DNA of 42,794 bases from UBA11524 sp965646445. Its GTDB lineage: Bacteria; Bacillota; Clostridia; Christensenellales; Aristaeellaceae. The stretch lies in contig CBFFZW010000034.1 in assembly GCA_965646445.1 (NCBI GenBank), forward strand, positions 1-42,794, read 5' to 3'. A program made the position numbers and the translations under genes. Below, in pieces: positions 14,452-22,901 of the stretch. The stretch's first letter is position 1. Every line of letters starts with the position of its first letter. The notes below the pieces were generated by a model that saw nothing but the letters and a program-made list of their open reading frames with translations, did not search any database and had not been told where the DNA came from.

Positions 14452-15906
14452 GTGAATTATAAAATGGTGGGACGCTTTATCGCCCACATTTTGCTGGTTG
14501 AAGCGGTATTTATGCTGCCGCCCATAGTTATCAGCGCCGTGGACGGAACTGCCGCTACCACGGGAGCCTTTGTAATGTCCATGGCCCTGACGCTGCTGAT
14601 AGCCCTGGCGCTGCTGATGCTCTGCCGGGGCGCCAAGAGCCGTTTTTACGCCAAAGAAGGCCTGGTTTGCGTAGGGCTGAGCTGGATTGCCATCAGCCTC
14701 CTGGGCGCATTGCCCTTCTACCTCTCCAGGGAGATTCCCGCGTACATCGACGCGCTGTTTGAGATCGTTTCCGGCTTCACCACCACGGGCGCTTCGGTGC
14801 TTGCCAACGTGGAGGGCCTCACCCGGGGCGCGCTGTACTGGCGGAGCTTCAGCCATTGGCTGGGCGGTATGGGCGTGCTGGTGTTTCTGCTGGCGCTGGT
14901 GCCGGAAGGCGAACGGGGCAGCGGCTTCACCATGCACCTGCTGCGGGCGGAAAGCCCCGGCCCCAGCGTGGGCAAGCTGGTCTCCCGGATGCGGCAGACG
15001 GCCATGATCCTCTATGTTCTTTATATCCTGCTGACGGTGCTGAATGTGGTCTTCCTGCTCCTGGGCGGCATGTCCGTCTTTGACGCGGTGTGCACGGCCT
15101 ACGGCACGGCGGGCACCGGCGGCTTTGGCATCAGGAACGACAGCATCGCCGGATACAGCCCGTACATCCAGAATGTCTGCACCGTGTTCATGCTGCTTTT
15201 CGGCGTCAACTTCACCTGCTACTATCTGCTGCTGCTGCGGCAGTTCAGGGCGGTGTTCAGGGACGAGGAGCTGTGGACGTACCTGGGCATCGTTGCGGGC
15301 AGCGTGGCGCTCATCGCGGCGAACATCCGGCCTCTGTACGATACCCTGGAGGAAACGGTGCGCCACAGCGCCTTCCAGGTGGCCAGCATCATGACCACCA
15401 CCGGCTTTGCCACCACGGACTTTGACCTATGGCCCAGCTTTGCCAAGGGGATCCTGATGATCCTGATGGTCATCGGCGCCTGCGCGGGCAGCACCGGCGG
15501 CGGCCTGAAGGTGGGCCGCTTGCTGCTGCTGCTCAAAAGTCTGCGGCGGAACATCCACATCGCCCTGCACCCCAGCAAGATTCAGGTGGTGCGCAGCAAT
15601 GGCCGCGTGGTCAGCGAGCAGGTGCTGGACAACGCCAACGCCTATCTGGCCGCCTATGCCATCATCCTTTTCGCCAGCTTCCTGGTGATTTCGCTGGACG
15701 GCTTTTCCGTCACCACCAATTTCACCGCTGTGCTGGCCTGCTTCAACAACATTGGCCCGGGCCTGGAAATGGTGGGCCCCACCGGGAACTACGGTGCGTA
15801 CAGCCCCCTGTCTAAGCTGGTGCTCATCGGCGATATGCTGGCGGGGAGACTGGAAATCTTCCCCATGCTGATTCTCATTTCCCGCAGCACCTGGGGCCGG
15901 AAATAA
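14452..15906 (+). CDS. trkH: Trk potassium uptake channel subunit TrkH
   Basis: A 484-residue integral membrane protein of the TrkH/KtrB family, which carries K+ inward. Four pore-loop repeats are visible through their filter-like segments: SGFTTTGASV (about residues 107-116), GTAGTGGFG, MTTTGFATTDF and NNIGPGLEMVGP near the C-terminus. GACAGSTGGGLKVGR is also typical of the family. The start is GTG at 14452 after GGAGG. Cotranscribed with trkA and ended by the terminator at 15915. Confidence 0.93.
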   Translation: MNYKMVGRFIAHILLVEAVFMLPPIVISAVDGTAATTGAFVMSMALTLLIALALLMLCRGAKSRFYAKEGLVCVGLSWIAISLLGALPFYLSREIPAYIDALFEIVSGFTTTGASVLANVEGLTRGALYWRSFSHWLGGMGVLVFLLALVPEGERGSGFTMHLLRAESPGPSVGKLVSRMRQTAMILYVLYILLTVLNVVFLLLGGMSVFDAVCTAYGTAGTGGFGIRNDSIAGYSPYIQNVCTVFMLLFGVNFTCYYLLLLRQFRAVFRDEELWTYLGIVAGSVALIAANIRPLYDTLEETVRHSAFQVASIMTTTGFATTDFDLWPSFAKGILMILMVIGACAGSTGGGLKVGRLLLLLKSLRRNIHIALHPSKIQVVRSNGRVVSEQVLDNANAYLAAYAIILFASFLVISLDGFSVTTNFTAVLACFNNIGPGLEMVGPTGNYGAYSPLSKLVLIGDMLAGRLEIFPMLILISRSTWGRK

Positions 15907-15914
15907 GGTTTGCG

Positions 15915-15961
15915 AGGCTCTCCGACATGGCGAAAGCGCCGCCGCGCCGGAGACCTTTTTT
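15915..15961 (+). terminator. Rho-independent terminator of trkAH
   Basis: AGGCTCTCCG (15915-15924) pairs with CGGAGACCT (15948-15956) with one bulged C; the interior holds a further GGCG/CGCC hairpin. A six-T run ends at 15961. Confidence 0.7.
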
Positions 15962-15997
15962 CATGCGTTTCTCATGGCGCGGGTACGCTGATTATGT

Positions 15998-16003
15998 TAT
16001 AAT
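15998..16003 (+). promoter_or_regulatory. -10 element for the PPOX-permease pair
   Basis: TATAAT at 15998-16003, 54 nt before the start. The expected -35 position carries only a poor match (TGGCGC), so strength or activator dependence is uncertain. Confidence 0.45.
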
Positions 16004-16057
16004 AGGAGACAATTGGCGGCAGCCCCTTTCTGCCGCCCTGCCAAGGAGGATGTTATC

Positions 16058-16519
16058 ATGCGACGCAAGGATCGCGAAATCGTCAGCCGCGCGGAAATGC
16101 TGGCTGTTCTTGATCGCTGCCCCGTGCTTCACCTGGCCCTGAACGCGGAGGAATCGCCCTATGTGGTGCCGCTGTCCTTCGGCTGGGAGGAGTGCGGAGG
16201 CGCGGTATGCCTCTATGTTCACGGCGCGACGGAGGGCCGTCGGCATGATCTGCTGGCGGCGGACGGCCGGGTGACCGTGGCGGCGGATACGTTCCATCGG
16301 TATATTGAGACGGCCGATGGCATTTCCTGCGTGTATGAGAGCGTCATCGGCACGGGCCGGGCGGAAATCATCACCGGCGAGGAAGCGGCCAGCGGCATGG
16401 CCTGCATTCTCCGCCACTGCGGCTACGCGGGGCGGGAGGTTCCCCCGGAGGCCCTTCGGAAGACGAGCCTGTGGCGCATCACCCTCGACATGATGACGGG
16501 CAAACGGAGGCTACCGTGA
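16058..16519 (+). CDS. Pyridoxamine 5'-phosphate oxidase-fold flavin-binding protein
   Basis: A 153-residue protein of the small PPOX/split-barrel FMN-binding family (the group that includes NimA-like proteins). The N-terminal MRRKDREI, then VLHLALNAEESPYVVPLSFGWE and LYVHGATEGRRHDLL, match the first strands and FMN phosphate-binding loop of this family. The reaction is not defined; related proteins reduce nitroaromatics or bind flavin or haem. The ATG at 16058 has AAGGAGGA upstream. The stop overlaps the GTG start of the permease (GTGA), so the two are translationally coupled, which is an unexplained pairing. Confidence 0.82.
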   Translation: MRRKDREIVSRAEMLAVLDRCPVLHLALNAEESPYVVPLSFGWEECGGAVCLYVHGATEGRRHDLLAADGRVTVAADTFHRYIETADGISCVYESVIGTGRAEIITGEEAASGMACILRHCGYAGREVPPEALRKTSLWRITLDMMTGKRRLP

Positions 16520-17625
16520 AGCGCGTGGCGGCCTTCCTGCGCCGGGAGGCGGTGTTCACCATTGCGCTGGCCGCGGCGCTGCTGTCCTTTCTCCTGACGC
16601 CGCCGGGGGCCCATGTGCTCAGGGGCTTTGACACAAGCACGCTGCTGATGCTTTTCAGCCTGATGGCGGTGGTGGGCGGACTGCGGCTGGCCGGGGCCTT
16701 TGCCTGTCTGGGAAGGGCGGTGACGGCGCGCATCCATACATGCCGGGCCCTGTCGGCGGCGCTGGTGACGGTGTGCTTCTTCCTGGCCATGCTGGCCACC
16801 AACGACGTGGCGCTGCTGACCCTGGTGCCCTTCACCCTCGCGCTGATGGCGGGGGCATCGGCGCGGGACATCATCCTGACGGTGGCGCTGGAAACCATCG
16901 GGGCCAACCTGGGCAGTATGGTCACGCCCATCGGCAATCCGCAAAACCTGTACCTGTATGCTTCGGGGCGGCTGGCCTTGGCGGAGTTTCCGACTTTGAC
17001 CTGGCCCTACGCCCTGGCGAGCCTGCTGCTGCTGCTGGCCCTGACCGGGTGTGTTTCCCGGGCGCCACTGAGGGCGGAGGCGGAAACCGCTCCGGCCATG
17101 GAGACCCGGCGGCTGTGGCTCCACGGCGCGCTGGGCGTCGCGGCGCTGCTGGCGGTGGCCAAGGCGCTGCCGCCCTGGCTGGCCACGGCGCTGGTGCTGG
17201 CGGGCACGCTGGCTTTCGACCGTCAGGCGCTACGCCAGGTGGATTATACGCTGCTGGGCACCTTCCTGTGCTTCTTTGTGTTTGTGGCGTCGGTGAAGGA
17301 ATGCGAGCCGGTGCGGGCCTGGCTGGAGGGGCTGATGGCGTCCTCGCCCATGCTGGCCTCGCTCATGGTGAGCCAGGTGATCAGCAACGTGCCCGCCTGT
17401 TTGCTGCTGGCCCCCTTCACCCAGGATACGGCGGCGCTGATGCTGGGCGTCAACCTGGGCGGACTGGGGACGCTGGTGGCCTCCCTGGCCAGTTTGATTT
17501 CCTTCAAGCTCTACGGCGGGGCGGAGGGGGCGCACAAGGGCCGTTACCTGGCCGTCTTCACCCTGCTGAACGGGGTGTTCCTGGCCCTGCTCCTGGCGCT
17601 GAACGCCCTGCTGGCGCGGGGATGA
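16516..17625 (+). CDS. ArsB/NhaD/citrate-type (IT superfamily) membrane permease
   Basis: A 369-residue polytopic transporter with ten or more hydrophobic segments. The two family hairpin signatures are visible: MLATNDVALLTLVPFTLAL in the first half with TIGANLGSMVTPIGNPQNLY, and SQVISNVPACLLLAPFT with NLGGLGTLVASLASLISFK in the second. This places it in the PF03600 group (CitMHS, ArsB, NhaD, SLC13-like), which export or import inorganic or organic anions or exchange Na+/H+. Substrate is unknown; no ArsR or ArsC is nearby to suggest arsenite. It starts at GTG 16516, overlapping the PPOX stop, with GGAGG upstream. A little shorter than the typical 420 or so residues. Confidence 0.83.
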   Translation: MKRVAAFLRREAVFTIALAAALLSFLLTPPGAHVLRGFDTSTLLMLFSLMAVVGGLRLAGAFACLGRAVTARIHTCRALSAALVTVCFFLAMLATNDVALLTLVPFTLALMAGASARDIILTVALETIGANLGSMVTPIGNPQNLYLYASGRLALAEFPTLTWPYALASLLLLLALTGCVSRAPLRAEAETAPAMETRRLWLHGALGVAALLAVAKALPPWLATALVLAGTLAFDRQALRQVDYTLLGTFLCFFVFVASVKECEPVRAWLEGLMASSPMLASLMVSQVISNVPACLLLAPFTQDTAALMLGVNLGGLGTLVASLASLISFKLYGGAEGAHKGRYLAVFTLLNGVFLALLLALNALLARG

Positions 17626-17658
17626 CGGGGAAGACGCCGAACTTGCAGAAAAATGCAG

Positions 17659-17703
17659 TTTGCGCAAAAGAGACTTGCATTTTTGCCCCCTGTCCCGTAT
17701 AAT
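17659..17703 (+). promoter_or_regulatory. Promoter and palindromic operator candidate for the RpiR-type regulator
   Basis: TTGCAT (17675-17680) and TATAAT (17698-17703) with a 17-nt spacer. Directly upstream is the perfect 10-bp palindrome TTTGCGCAAA (17659-17668), flanked by further TTGCA/TGCAG half-sites, a reasonable operator for autoregulation. Confidence 0.72.
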
Positions 17704-17755
17704 ATGGGGCAGCGCCCGGGAATTTGCAGGATATGGCGCGAAGGAAGGGACACCC

Positions 17756-18628
17756 ATGCAGGAAATGCAGGATATGATTGACCGGCTGAATCAGTCCGGC
17801 AAGCGCCTGAGCAAGGGCCATCGCAGGATTGCCCAATACATTGTGGAGCATTATGACAAGGCGGTGTTTATGACGGCCAGCCGCCTGGGGGAAAGTGTGG
17901 GCGTGAGCGAATCCACGGTGGTGCGCTTCGCCGCGGCGCTGGGATACGAGGGGTATCCGCAATTGCAGCGCTCCCTGCAGGAGCTGGTAAGCCATCGCCT
18001 CACGGCCAATCAGCGATTCGAGATGTCCACGGAGATTGATCCCCATGACGCACTGAACATCGTTATGAAGAGCGATATGCAGAATCTTCGCGGCACGCTG
18101 GAAACCATGGACAGCGCCGCCTTTGAGAACGTGGTGCAGCGGCTGCTGGGCGCCCGGGCCATCTATGTGATGGGCCTGCGCTCCGCCGCCCCCCTGGCTC
18201 AATTCATGGGGTATTATCTGAATTATATTTTTGATGACGTGCATCTGATTTCCTCCGGGGCCACGGACGTGTTCGAGGAGGTATCCAAAATGCGGGAGGG
18301 CGCGGTGCTGGTAGGCATCTCCTTCCCTCGCTATTCTACCCGCACCCTGGAGGCCATGCGCTTTGCCAAGCGCTGCGGGGCGCAGGTGGCGGCCATCACC
18401 GACGGCCCCATGTCGCCCCTTTGCGCCATTGCCGACGTGACCCTCACCGCCCGCACGGACATGGCGTCCTTTGTTGATTCCCTGGCCGCGCCCCTGTCGG
18501 TCATCAACGCGCTGCTGGTGGCCCTGGGTCTGAACCGCAAGGAGGCGCTGAGCCAGCACTTCCGCCAGCTGGAATCCATCTGGAATACCTACCAGGTCTA
18601 TCTGGAGGAGGAAGGGCATCATGGCTGA
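17756..18628 (+). CDS. MurR/RpiR family transcriptional regulator
   Basis: A 290-residue regulator. The start at 17756 has AAGGAAGGGA upstream; longer in-frame starts lie inside the promoter. Residues 1-80 form the HTH_6 domain (LSKGHRRIAQYIVEHYD, then ASRLGESVGVSESTVVRFAAALGYEGYPQ in two parts). The second half is a SIS sugar-phosphate-binding domain: AIYVMGLRSAAPLAQFMGYYL, VLVGISFPRYSTRTLEA and AAITDGPMSPL. Regulators of this type sense phosphosugars and usually control neighbouring sugar genes, yet the gene overlapping it by 8 nt encodes a flavoprotein, not a sugar enzyme. Effector and targets cannot be told from this window. Confidence 0.9.
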   Translation: MQEMQDMIDRLNQSGKRLSKGHRRIAQYIVEHYDKAVFMTASRLGESVGVSESTVVRFAAALGYEGYPQLQRSLQELVSHRLTANQRFEMSTEIDPHDALNIVMKSDMQNLRGTLETMDSAAFENVVQRLLGARAIYVMGLRSAAPLAQFMGYYLNYIFDDVHLISSGATDVFEEVSKMREGAVLVGISFPRYSTRTLEAMRFAKRCGAQVAAITDGPMSPLCAIADVTLTARTDMASFVDSLAAPLSVINALLVALGLNRKEALSQHFRQLESIWNTYQVYLEEEGHHG

Positions 18629-19850
18629 GGTCATTGTGGTCGGCGGCGGCGCTGGCGGCATGCTGGCGGCTCTGTTCGCTGCCCGGGCGGGAGCCGGGGT
18701 GACGCTCCTGGAGCGCAATGAAAAGCTGGGCAAGAAGATTTACATCACCGGGAAAGGCCGCTGCAACGTCACCAACGACTGCACCCTGGACGAATTCCTG
18801 CGGGAGGTGCCGCGCAATCCGCGCTTCCTGTACAGCGCGCTGAGCTTCTTCCCCCCCCAGGCCATGATGGCCCTGCTGGAGGAGGCGGGCTGTCCCACGG
18901 TGGTGCAGCGGGGGCGGCGGGTTTTTCCGGCGACGGAGAAGGCCAGCGATGTCAACCGCGCCCTGGAAAGGCTTCTGCGCCAGGCGGGGGTGACGGTGCG
19001 GCTGAACACCCGGGTGAAGGCGCTGACCCTTGCCGATGGCCGCGTTGCCGGCGTGGAGCTCACGGAGGGCGGAAGCATACCCGCGGATCGGGTGATCCTG
19101 GCCACGGGCGGATGCAGCTACCCCATGACGGGCTCCACCGGCGACGGCTATGACCTGGCCCGGTCGGCGGGGCATACGGTGACGCCGCCCACGCCCGCGC
19201 TTTCGGCCCTGGTGACGGCGGAGGACTGGCCCAAGAGGCTTCAGGGCGTCAGTCTGCGCAACGTGGCCCTCACGCTGAAAAAAGGCAAAAAGGTGCTGTT
19301 CAGCGAATTGGGGGAGATGCTGTTCACGCATTTCGGCATTTCCGGCCCGCTGACGCTGTCCCTGAGCAGCCATCTGCCGGAGGATCCGGCGCAGGCCGAG
19401 GTGCTGCTCAACATGAAGCCCGGCCTGACCCCGGAGCAGCTGGACGCCCGGCTTCAGCGGGATCTTGCCGAGCAGCCCCGCAGGCAGCTGCGCACGGTTT
19501 TGCCGGGGCTTCTGCCCGGGCGGATGGCGGAGCTGTTCCCCGAGGTGTGCGGGCTGGACGGCACGAAGCAGTGCTGCCAGATCAGCCGCGCCGAGCGGGA
19601 GCGGCTGTGCGCCATGCTGCAGGCGCTGCCGGTGCCCATTTTGCGGCCCGCGCCCCTGGCGGAGGCCATCGTCACCCGGGGCGGCGTGGCGGTGAAGGAG
19701 GTTGCCCCCGCGACCATGGAGAGCCGCCTGACGCCGGGGCTGTACTTTGCCGGGGAGCTGCTGGACGTGGACGCCCATACCGGCGGCTACAACCTGCACA
19801 TCGCCTTCGCCACCGGCGCCCTGGCCGGACAGAGCGCGGCGGAAGGCTGA
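18621..19850 (+). CDS. BaiN/HI0933-family NAD(P)/FAD-dependent oxidoreductase
   Basis: A 409-residue flavoprotein of the HI0933 (YhiN/BaiN) family at full length. The N-terminal dinucleotide fold VIVVGGGAGGMLAALFAARAG (given in part: GGGAGG at about 8-13), ITGKGRCNVTND with the conserved Cys-Asn, LATGGCSYPMTGSTGDGY, ELLFTHFGISGP-like LFTHFGISGPLTLSLS, and the C-terminal ELLDVDAHTGGYNLHIAFATG are all family landmarks. Most members have no proven reaction; one has been reported as a bile-acid enoate reductase, so the name BaiN should not be taken as function. The ATG lies 8 nt inside the end of the regulator gene, implying coupling. Confidence 0.9.
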   Translation: MAEVIVVGGGAGGMLAALFAARAGAGVTLLERNEKLGKKIYITGKGRCNVTNDCTLDEFLREVPRNPRFLYSALSFFPPQAMMALLEEAGCPTVVQRGRRVFPATEKASDVNRALERLLRQAGVTVRLNTRVKALTLADGRVAGVELTEGGSIPADRVILATGGCSYPMTGSTGDGYDLARSAGHTVTPPTPALSALVTAEDWPKRLQGVSLRNVALTLKKGKKVLFSELGEMLFTHFGISGPLTLSLSSHLPEDPAQAEVLLNMKPGLTPEQLDARLQRDLAEQPRRQLRTVLPGLLPGRMAELFPEVCGLDGTKQCCQISRAERERLCAMLQALPVPILRPAPLAEAIVTRGGVAVKEVAPATMESRLTPGLYFAGELLDVDAHTGGYNLHIAFATGALAGQSAAEG

Positions 19851-19924
19851 GCGGGGTCTGTCGAAGCAGACCAATTTGATGTGGCAGGACGGAACACCGA
19901 CAAAGGCATTAAGTGGTGCCGCAA

Positions 19925-20111
19925 ACTCGCCGTCGGCAGACTGCCAATCGAAACTCGGCGGCATGTACGGCGATTTTCGCGCGATTCCGTTAGGAATCGC
20001 TTCCTTACGCGAACGAACGGCCGGGAGAACGGCTTTGCCGTTCGACCAGTGAGTGAGCGCAAGAAAATGGGGCAAGGCCCCCTCGTCAAAGTGGCTTTGC
20101 CACTTTGACGA
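19925..20111 (+). repeat. Dispersed structured repeat, copy 1
   Basis: First of three related intergenic elements on this strand. Landmarks in order: ACTCGCCGTCGGCAGACTG; CGAAA...TTTTCG outer pair; hairpin GCGATTCC-gtta-GGAATCGC; GCGAACGAACGGCC; hairpin GAACGGC-ttt-GCCGTTC; CGACCAGTGAGTGAGCGCAA; GGGGC/GCCCC hairpin; and a terminal perfect 13-bp hairpin (20083-20095 with 20099-20111). The element fills most of the 280-bp gap before the exonuclease gene and ends 19 nt before its start codon. No gene is seen in it. TGTCGAA occurs at 19859 before the element. Confidence 0.85.
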
Positions 20112-20130
20112 AGCTAAGGAGTCGATACCT

Positions 20131-21135
20131 TTGAATTATATTGTGGTGGATTTGGAATGGAATCAGCCCTTGTCCTATGACAGCAGCGTCTACCGCCAGG
20201 TGGGCGACCGGCTGATCTTCGAGATGATCCAGATCGGCGCGGTGAAGATGGACGCGGCCTTCCGCATCGTGGACAGCGTATCCATCCCCATTCAGCCGAC
20301 CCATTATGTGAAGATTCATCCCCGCATCCGCCGGATGACCCAGCTGGGCCCGGAGGAGCTGGCGGGGGCGCCCCAGTTCCTGGAGGCCATGGATCAGTTC
20401 GCGGCCTGGTGCGGGGAGGATTATACCCTGCTGACCTGGGGCTGCGACGATGTGAGCGTCCTCAAGCAGAACATGGACTTTTTCGGCTGCGGCGTGGCCC
20501 TGCCGCCCCTGTGCGACATCCAGCGCCTGTTCAGCGATGTGTACAAGACCAAGGAGCGCAAGGGCCTCAAGGCCGCCATGGAAATGCTGGAGATTCAGCC
20601 GGATGAGACGCGCAGCTTCCATAACGCCCTCAACGACGCCTACTACACCGCCCTGGTCTTCGCCCAATTGCCCAGGCCCGAGGATGTGCTGCGCTATCCC
20701 CAGCAGCCCCGGTCGCTGATCCATCAGGAGCGCCGCGACCGCCGCAAGGAGCGGGGCGAGGTGTTCGGCAGCCTGGCGGAGGCCCTGGCCAGCGAGAATG
20801 CCCGGCAGCCCCGGTGTCCCGTCTGCGGCAAGCGCACGCAGGTGGAGGAGGAGGGCTATGTGAAGCAGTGCGCCGATAAGTACATCGGCCTGTCCGCCTG
20901 CCCCCACCATGGGGGGCTGCTGATTCGCCTGCGCTTCCGGCCCACGGATGACGGCAAGCGGATGATGACCATGAGCGTTGCCAAGGCCACCGCCGCCAAC
21001 CGGGCCTACGTCCACACCAAGCGGCTGCAGATGGCCCAGAAGCAGGAGCGTTACCTCCAGGAGCACGGCGCGCTGCCCGACCCGGAGGAGGAGCTGATGA
21101 CGGCCGAGCGCACCAGCATGCCCTTTGACGACTGA
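20131..21135 (+). CDS. DEDD 3'-5' exonuclease with C-terminal zinc ribbon
   Basis: A 334-residue protein. The start is TTG at 20131: AAGGAG lies upstream and the exonuclease fold begins at once; the frame remains open into the repeat but without support. Exonuclease motifs: ExoI VVDLEW (Asp7, Glu9), ExoII LTWGCDD (Asp106 or 107), ExoIII HNALNDAYYT (His164, Asp169), the DEDDh pattern of the ERI-1/KapD/DnaQ group, so it should trim 3' ends of RNA or DNA with two metal ions. The region after residue 225 has Cys229, Cys232, Cys247 and Cys257 spaced as a zinc ribbon followed by basic segments, an addition to the basic KapD-like enzyme that may bind nucleic acid. The nucleoside kinase gene follows after 14 nt. 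Confidence 0.85.
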   Translation: MNYIVVDLEWNQPLSYDSSVYRQVGDRLIFEMIQIGAVKMDAAFRIVDSVSIPIQPTHYVKIHPRIRRMTQLGPEELAGAPQFLEAMDQFAAWCGEDYTLLTWGCDDVSVLKQNMDFFGCGVALPPLCDIQRLFSDVYKTKERKGLKAAMEMLEIQPDETRSFHNALNDAYYTALVFAQLPRPEDVLRYPQQPRSLIHQERRDRRKERGEVFGSLAEALASENARQPRCPVCGKRTQVEEEGYVKQCADKYIGLSACPHHGGLLIRLRFRPTDDGKRMMTMSVAKATAANRAYVHTKRLQMAQKQERYLQEHGALPDPEEELMTAERTSMPFDD

Positions 21136-21149
21136 AAGGAGGCTCCCCC

Positions 21150-22796
21150 ATGAACATCACCTATAACGATACGGCCCGCGCCATGCCGGAGCGCGCCACG
21201 GCCGCCGAATGCCTGAAGGCGCTGTCCGCCTATCCGGCGGGAACGATGGCCGCCCTGGTGGACGGCGTGGTTACGGAGCTGAATACGCCCATCGAGGGGG
21301 ACTGCGCCATCAGCCCCATCACACTGGACAATGAGGAGGGCCGGCGGATCTACGAGCGCTCCCTGCGCTTTGTGCTGCTGCTGGCCCTGCGCCGGCTGTA
21401 CCCGGGGGAGCAGGTGCGCATCGAGTATTCCGCGGGCTACGGCGTTTTCGTCCGGCTGCCGGGCGTGGCCATGTCCGAGGCCATGGTGGCGGAGGTGGAG
21501 GCGGAAATGCACCGCATTGCCGACGCCGCCCTGCCCTTTGAGCGCAAGCGCTGGGCGCTGAAGGACGCCATCCGCTATTTTGAGCAGGACGGCCAGATGG
21601 ACAAGGTGGCCCTGCTGAGCCGCCGCTCCTATGAATATTTTGACATGTACAGCTGCGGCGGCATGTGGGAGTATTTCTACGGCCCCATGGCGCCCTCCAC
21701 GGCCTGGGTGCAGGTCTTTGCCCTGGCCCCTCACGCGCCGGGCTTTGTGATGCTCAGAACGGATCCCGTGCATCATGACCGCCCCGCCGTCTATGTGGAT
21801 CGCCCCAAGCATCTGACCATGTTCAGCCAGTCCACCGCCTGGTGCGAGATACTGGGCGTGGTGAACGCCGCCGATTTTTCCGCCATGGTGGAGCAGCACC
21901 GCCTGCGGGCCTTCATCCGCGTCAACGAGGCGCTGCATGACCAGGCCATCGGCGATCTGGCCCGCCAGATTGTGGACGGCGGCAAGCGCATCGCGCTGAT
22001 TGCCGGGCCTTCCTCCAGCGGCAAGACCACCTTCGCCGGACGCCTGGCCATCCACCTGACGGTGCTGGGTCGCCGCCCGGTGCAGCTTAGCCTGGATAAT
22101 TACTACCGCGACCGGGATACCCTGCCGCTGGAGCCGGACGGCTCCCTTGACCTGGAGGCATTGCACACCATCGACATTCCCACCTTCCAGGATCATTTGC
22201 TGCGGCTGACCCGGGGCGAGCAGGTGGAGGTGCCGATCTTCGACTTCCCCACCGGCAAGCGCCTGCCCAAGGGCATTCCCACGCGCCTGGAGCCCGGGCA
22301 GCCCATCATCATCGAGGGCATTCACGGGCTGAATCCCGCCCTGTCCGACACCCTGCCCCAGGAGCTGATTCACCGCATTTTCGTCAGCGCCCTCACCTGC
22401 ATCAACCTGGACGACCACAACCGCATCCGCACCACGGATGTGCGCCTGCTGCGCCGCATCGTGCGGGATCATCAGTTCCGCGGCACGTCCCCGGAGCGTA
22501 CACTGAGGATGTGGCCCAGCGTCCGCCGGGGAGAGGAAACGTGGATTTATCCCTACCAGGAGCAGGCGGACTATGTGTTCAACACCGCCCTGCACTACGA
22601 GCTGCCGGTGCTCAAGTATTTTGCCTACGATCTGCTGCGCCAGGTTACGCCCGGCACGCCCGAGGACATCATTTCCCAGCGGCTGCGCAAGGTGCTGCAC
22701 TACTTCCCCGACATCGACCCCGCCATCCTGGGCGAGATTCCTCCCCTGAGCCTGCTGCGGGAGTTCATCGGCGGCTCCACCATGGAGCTGTCCTGA
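21150..22796 (+). CDS. Nucleoside (uridine-type) kinase fused to a TGS/threonyl-tRNA-synthetase-like N-terminal region
   Basis: A 548-residue cytoplasmic enzyme. The C-terminal half is a P-loop kinase of the phosphoribulokinase/uridine kinase family: Walker A AGPSSSGKTT (285-294), LSLDNYYRDRDTLP acceptor-site segment, LDLEALHTIDIP, PIFDFPTGKR, and IIIEGIHGLNP. The N-terminal half resembles the TGS domain (residues 1-60) plus the second additional domain of threonyl-tRNA synthetase (60-230), an arrangement known from clostridial and Thermotoga nucleoside kinases. It would phosphorylate uridine or a related nucleoside; the N-terminal part may be regulatory. Next to the exonuclease, it would suit nucleotide recovery from degraded RNA, which is inference. 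AAAGGAGG precedes the ATG. Confidence 0.87.
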   Translation: MNITYNDTARAMPERATAAECLKALSAYPAGTMAALVDGVVTELNTPIEGDCAISPITLDNEEGRRIYERSLRFVLLLALRRLYPGEQVRIEYSAGYGVFVRLPGVAMSEAMVAEVEAEMHRIADAALPFERKRWALKDAIRYFEQDGQMDKVALLSRRSYEYFDMYSCGGMWEYFYGPMAPSTAWVQVFALAPHAPGFVMLRTDPVHHDRPAVYVDRPKHLTMFSQSTAWCEILGVVNAADFSAMVEQHRLRAFIRVNEALHDQAIGDLARQIVDGGKRIALIAGPSSSGKTTFAGRLAIHLTVLGRRPVQLSLDNYYRDRDTLPLEPDGSLDLEALHTIDIPTFQDHLLRLTRGEQVEVPIFDFPTGKRLPKGIPTRLEPGQPIIIEGIHGLNPALSDTLPQELIHRIFVSALTCINLDDHNRIRTTDVRLLRRIVRDHQFRGTSPERTLRMWPSVRRGEETWIYPYQEQADYVFNTALHYELPVLKYFAYDLLRQVTPGTPEDIISQRLRKVLHYFPDIDPAILGEIPPLSLLREFIGGSTMELS

Positions 22797-22815
22797 GGTA
22801 AACGGCGCGGCCCGG

Positions 22816-22841
22816 CCTGCTTTGTCCATTGACAAAGCGGG
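22816..22841 (+). other. Hairpin between the kinase and glycosyltransferase genes
   Basis: Arms 22816-22826 and 22831-22841 (CCTGCTTTGTC with one G-U pair), 4-nt loop. There is no T run, so it may be an mRNA-stabilising structure or a weak terminator rather than a normal intrinsic one. Confidence 0.35.
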
Positions 22842-22901
22842 AGGGATGGTGTTTAATGGTGTCGATTGGGATGCTGAGCGGGGACGAAGGAGGTACCAAC
22901 G

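Noticed and set aside
16516..17625. Arsenite efflux annotation for the permease
   Set aside because: Family resemblance does not fix the substrate and there is no arsR, arsC or arsA nearby.
19859..19865. Isolated perfect 0A box TGTCGAA before repeat copy 1
   Set aside because: Single site without a phased partner or nearby promoter; expected by chance in a window this size.
18504..20075. Minus-strand open frame of about 520 codons opposite the BaiN-family gene and repeat copy 1
   Set aside because: Antisense shadow; similar peptide pieces at other repeat copies come from the repeat DNA itself, not from a conserved protein.
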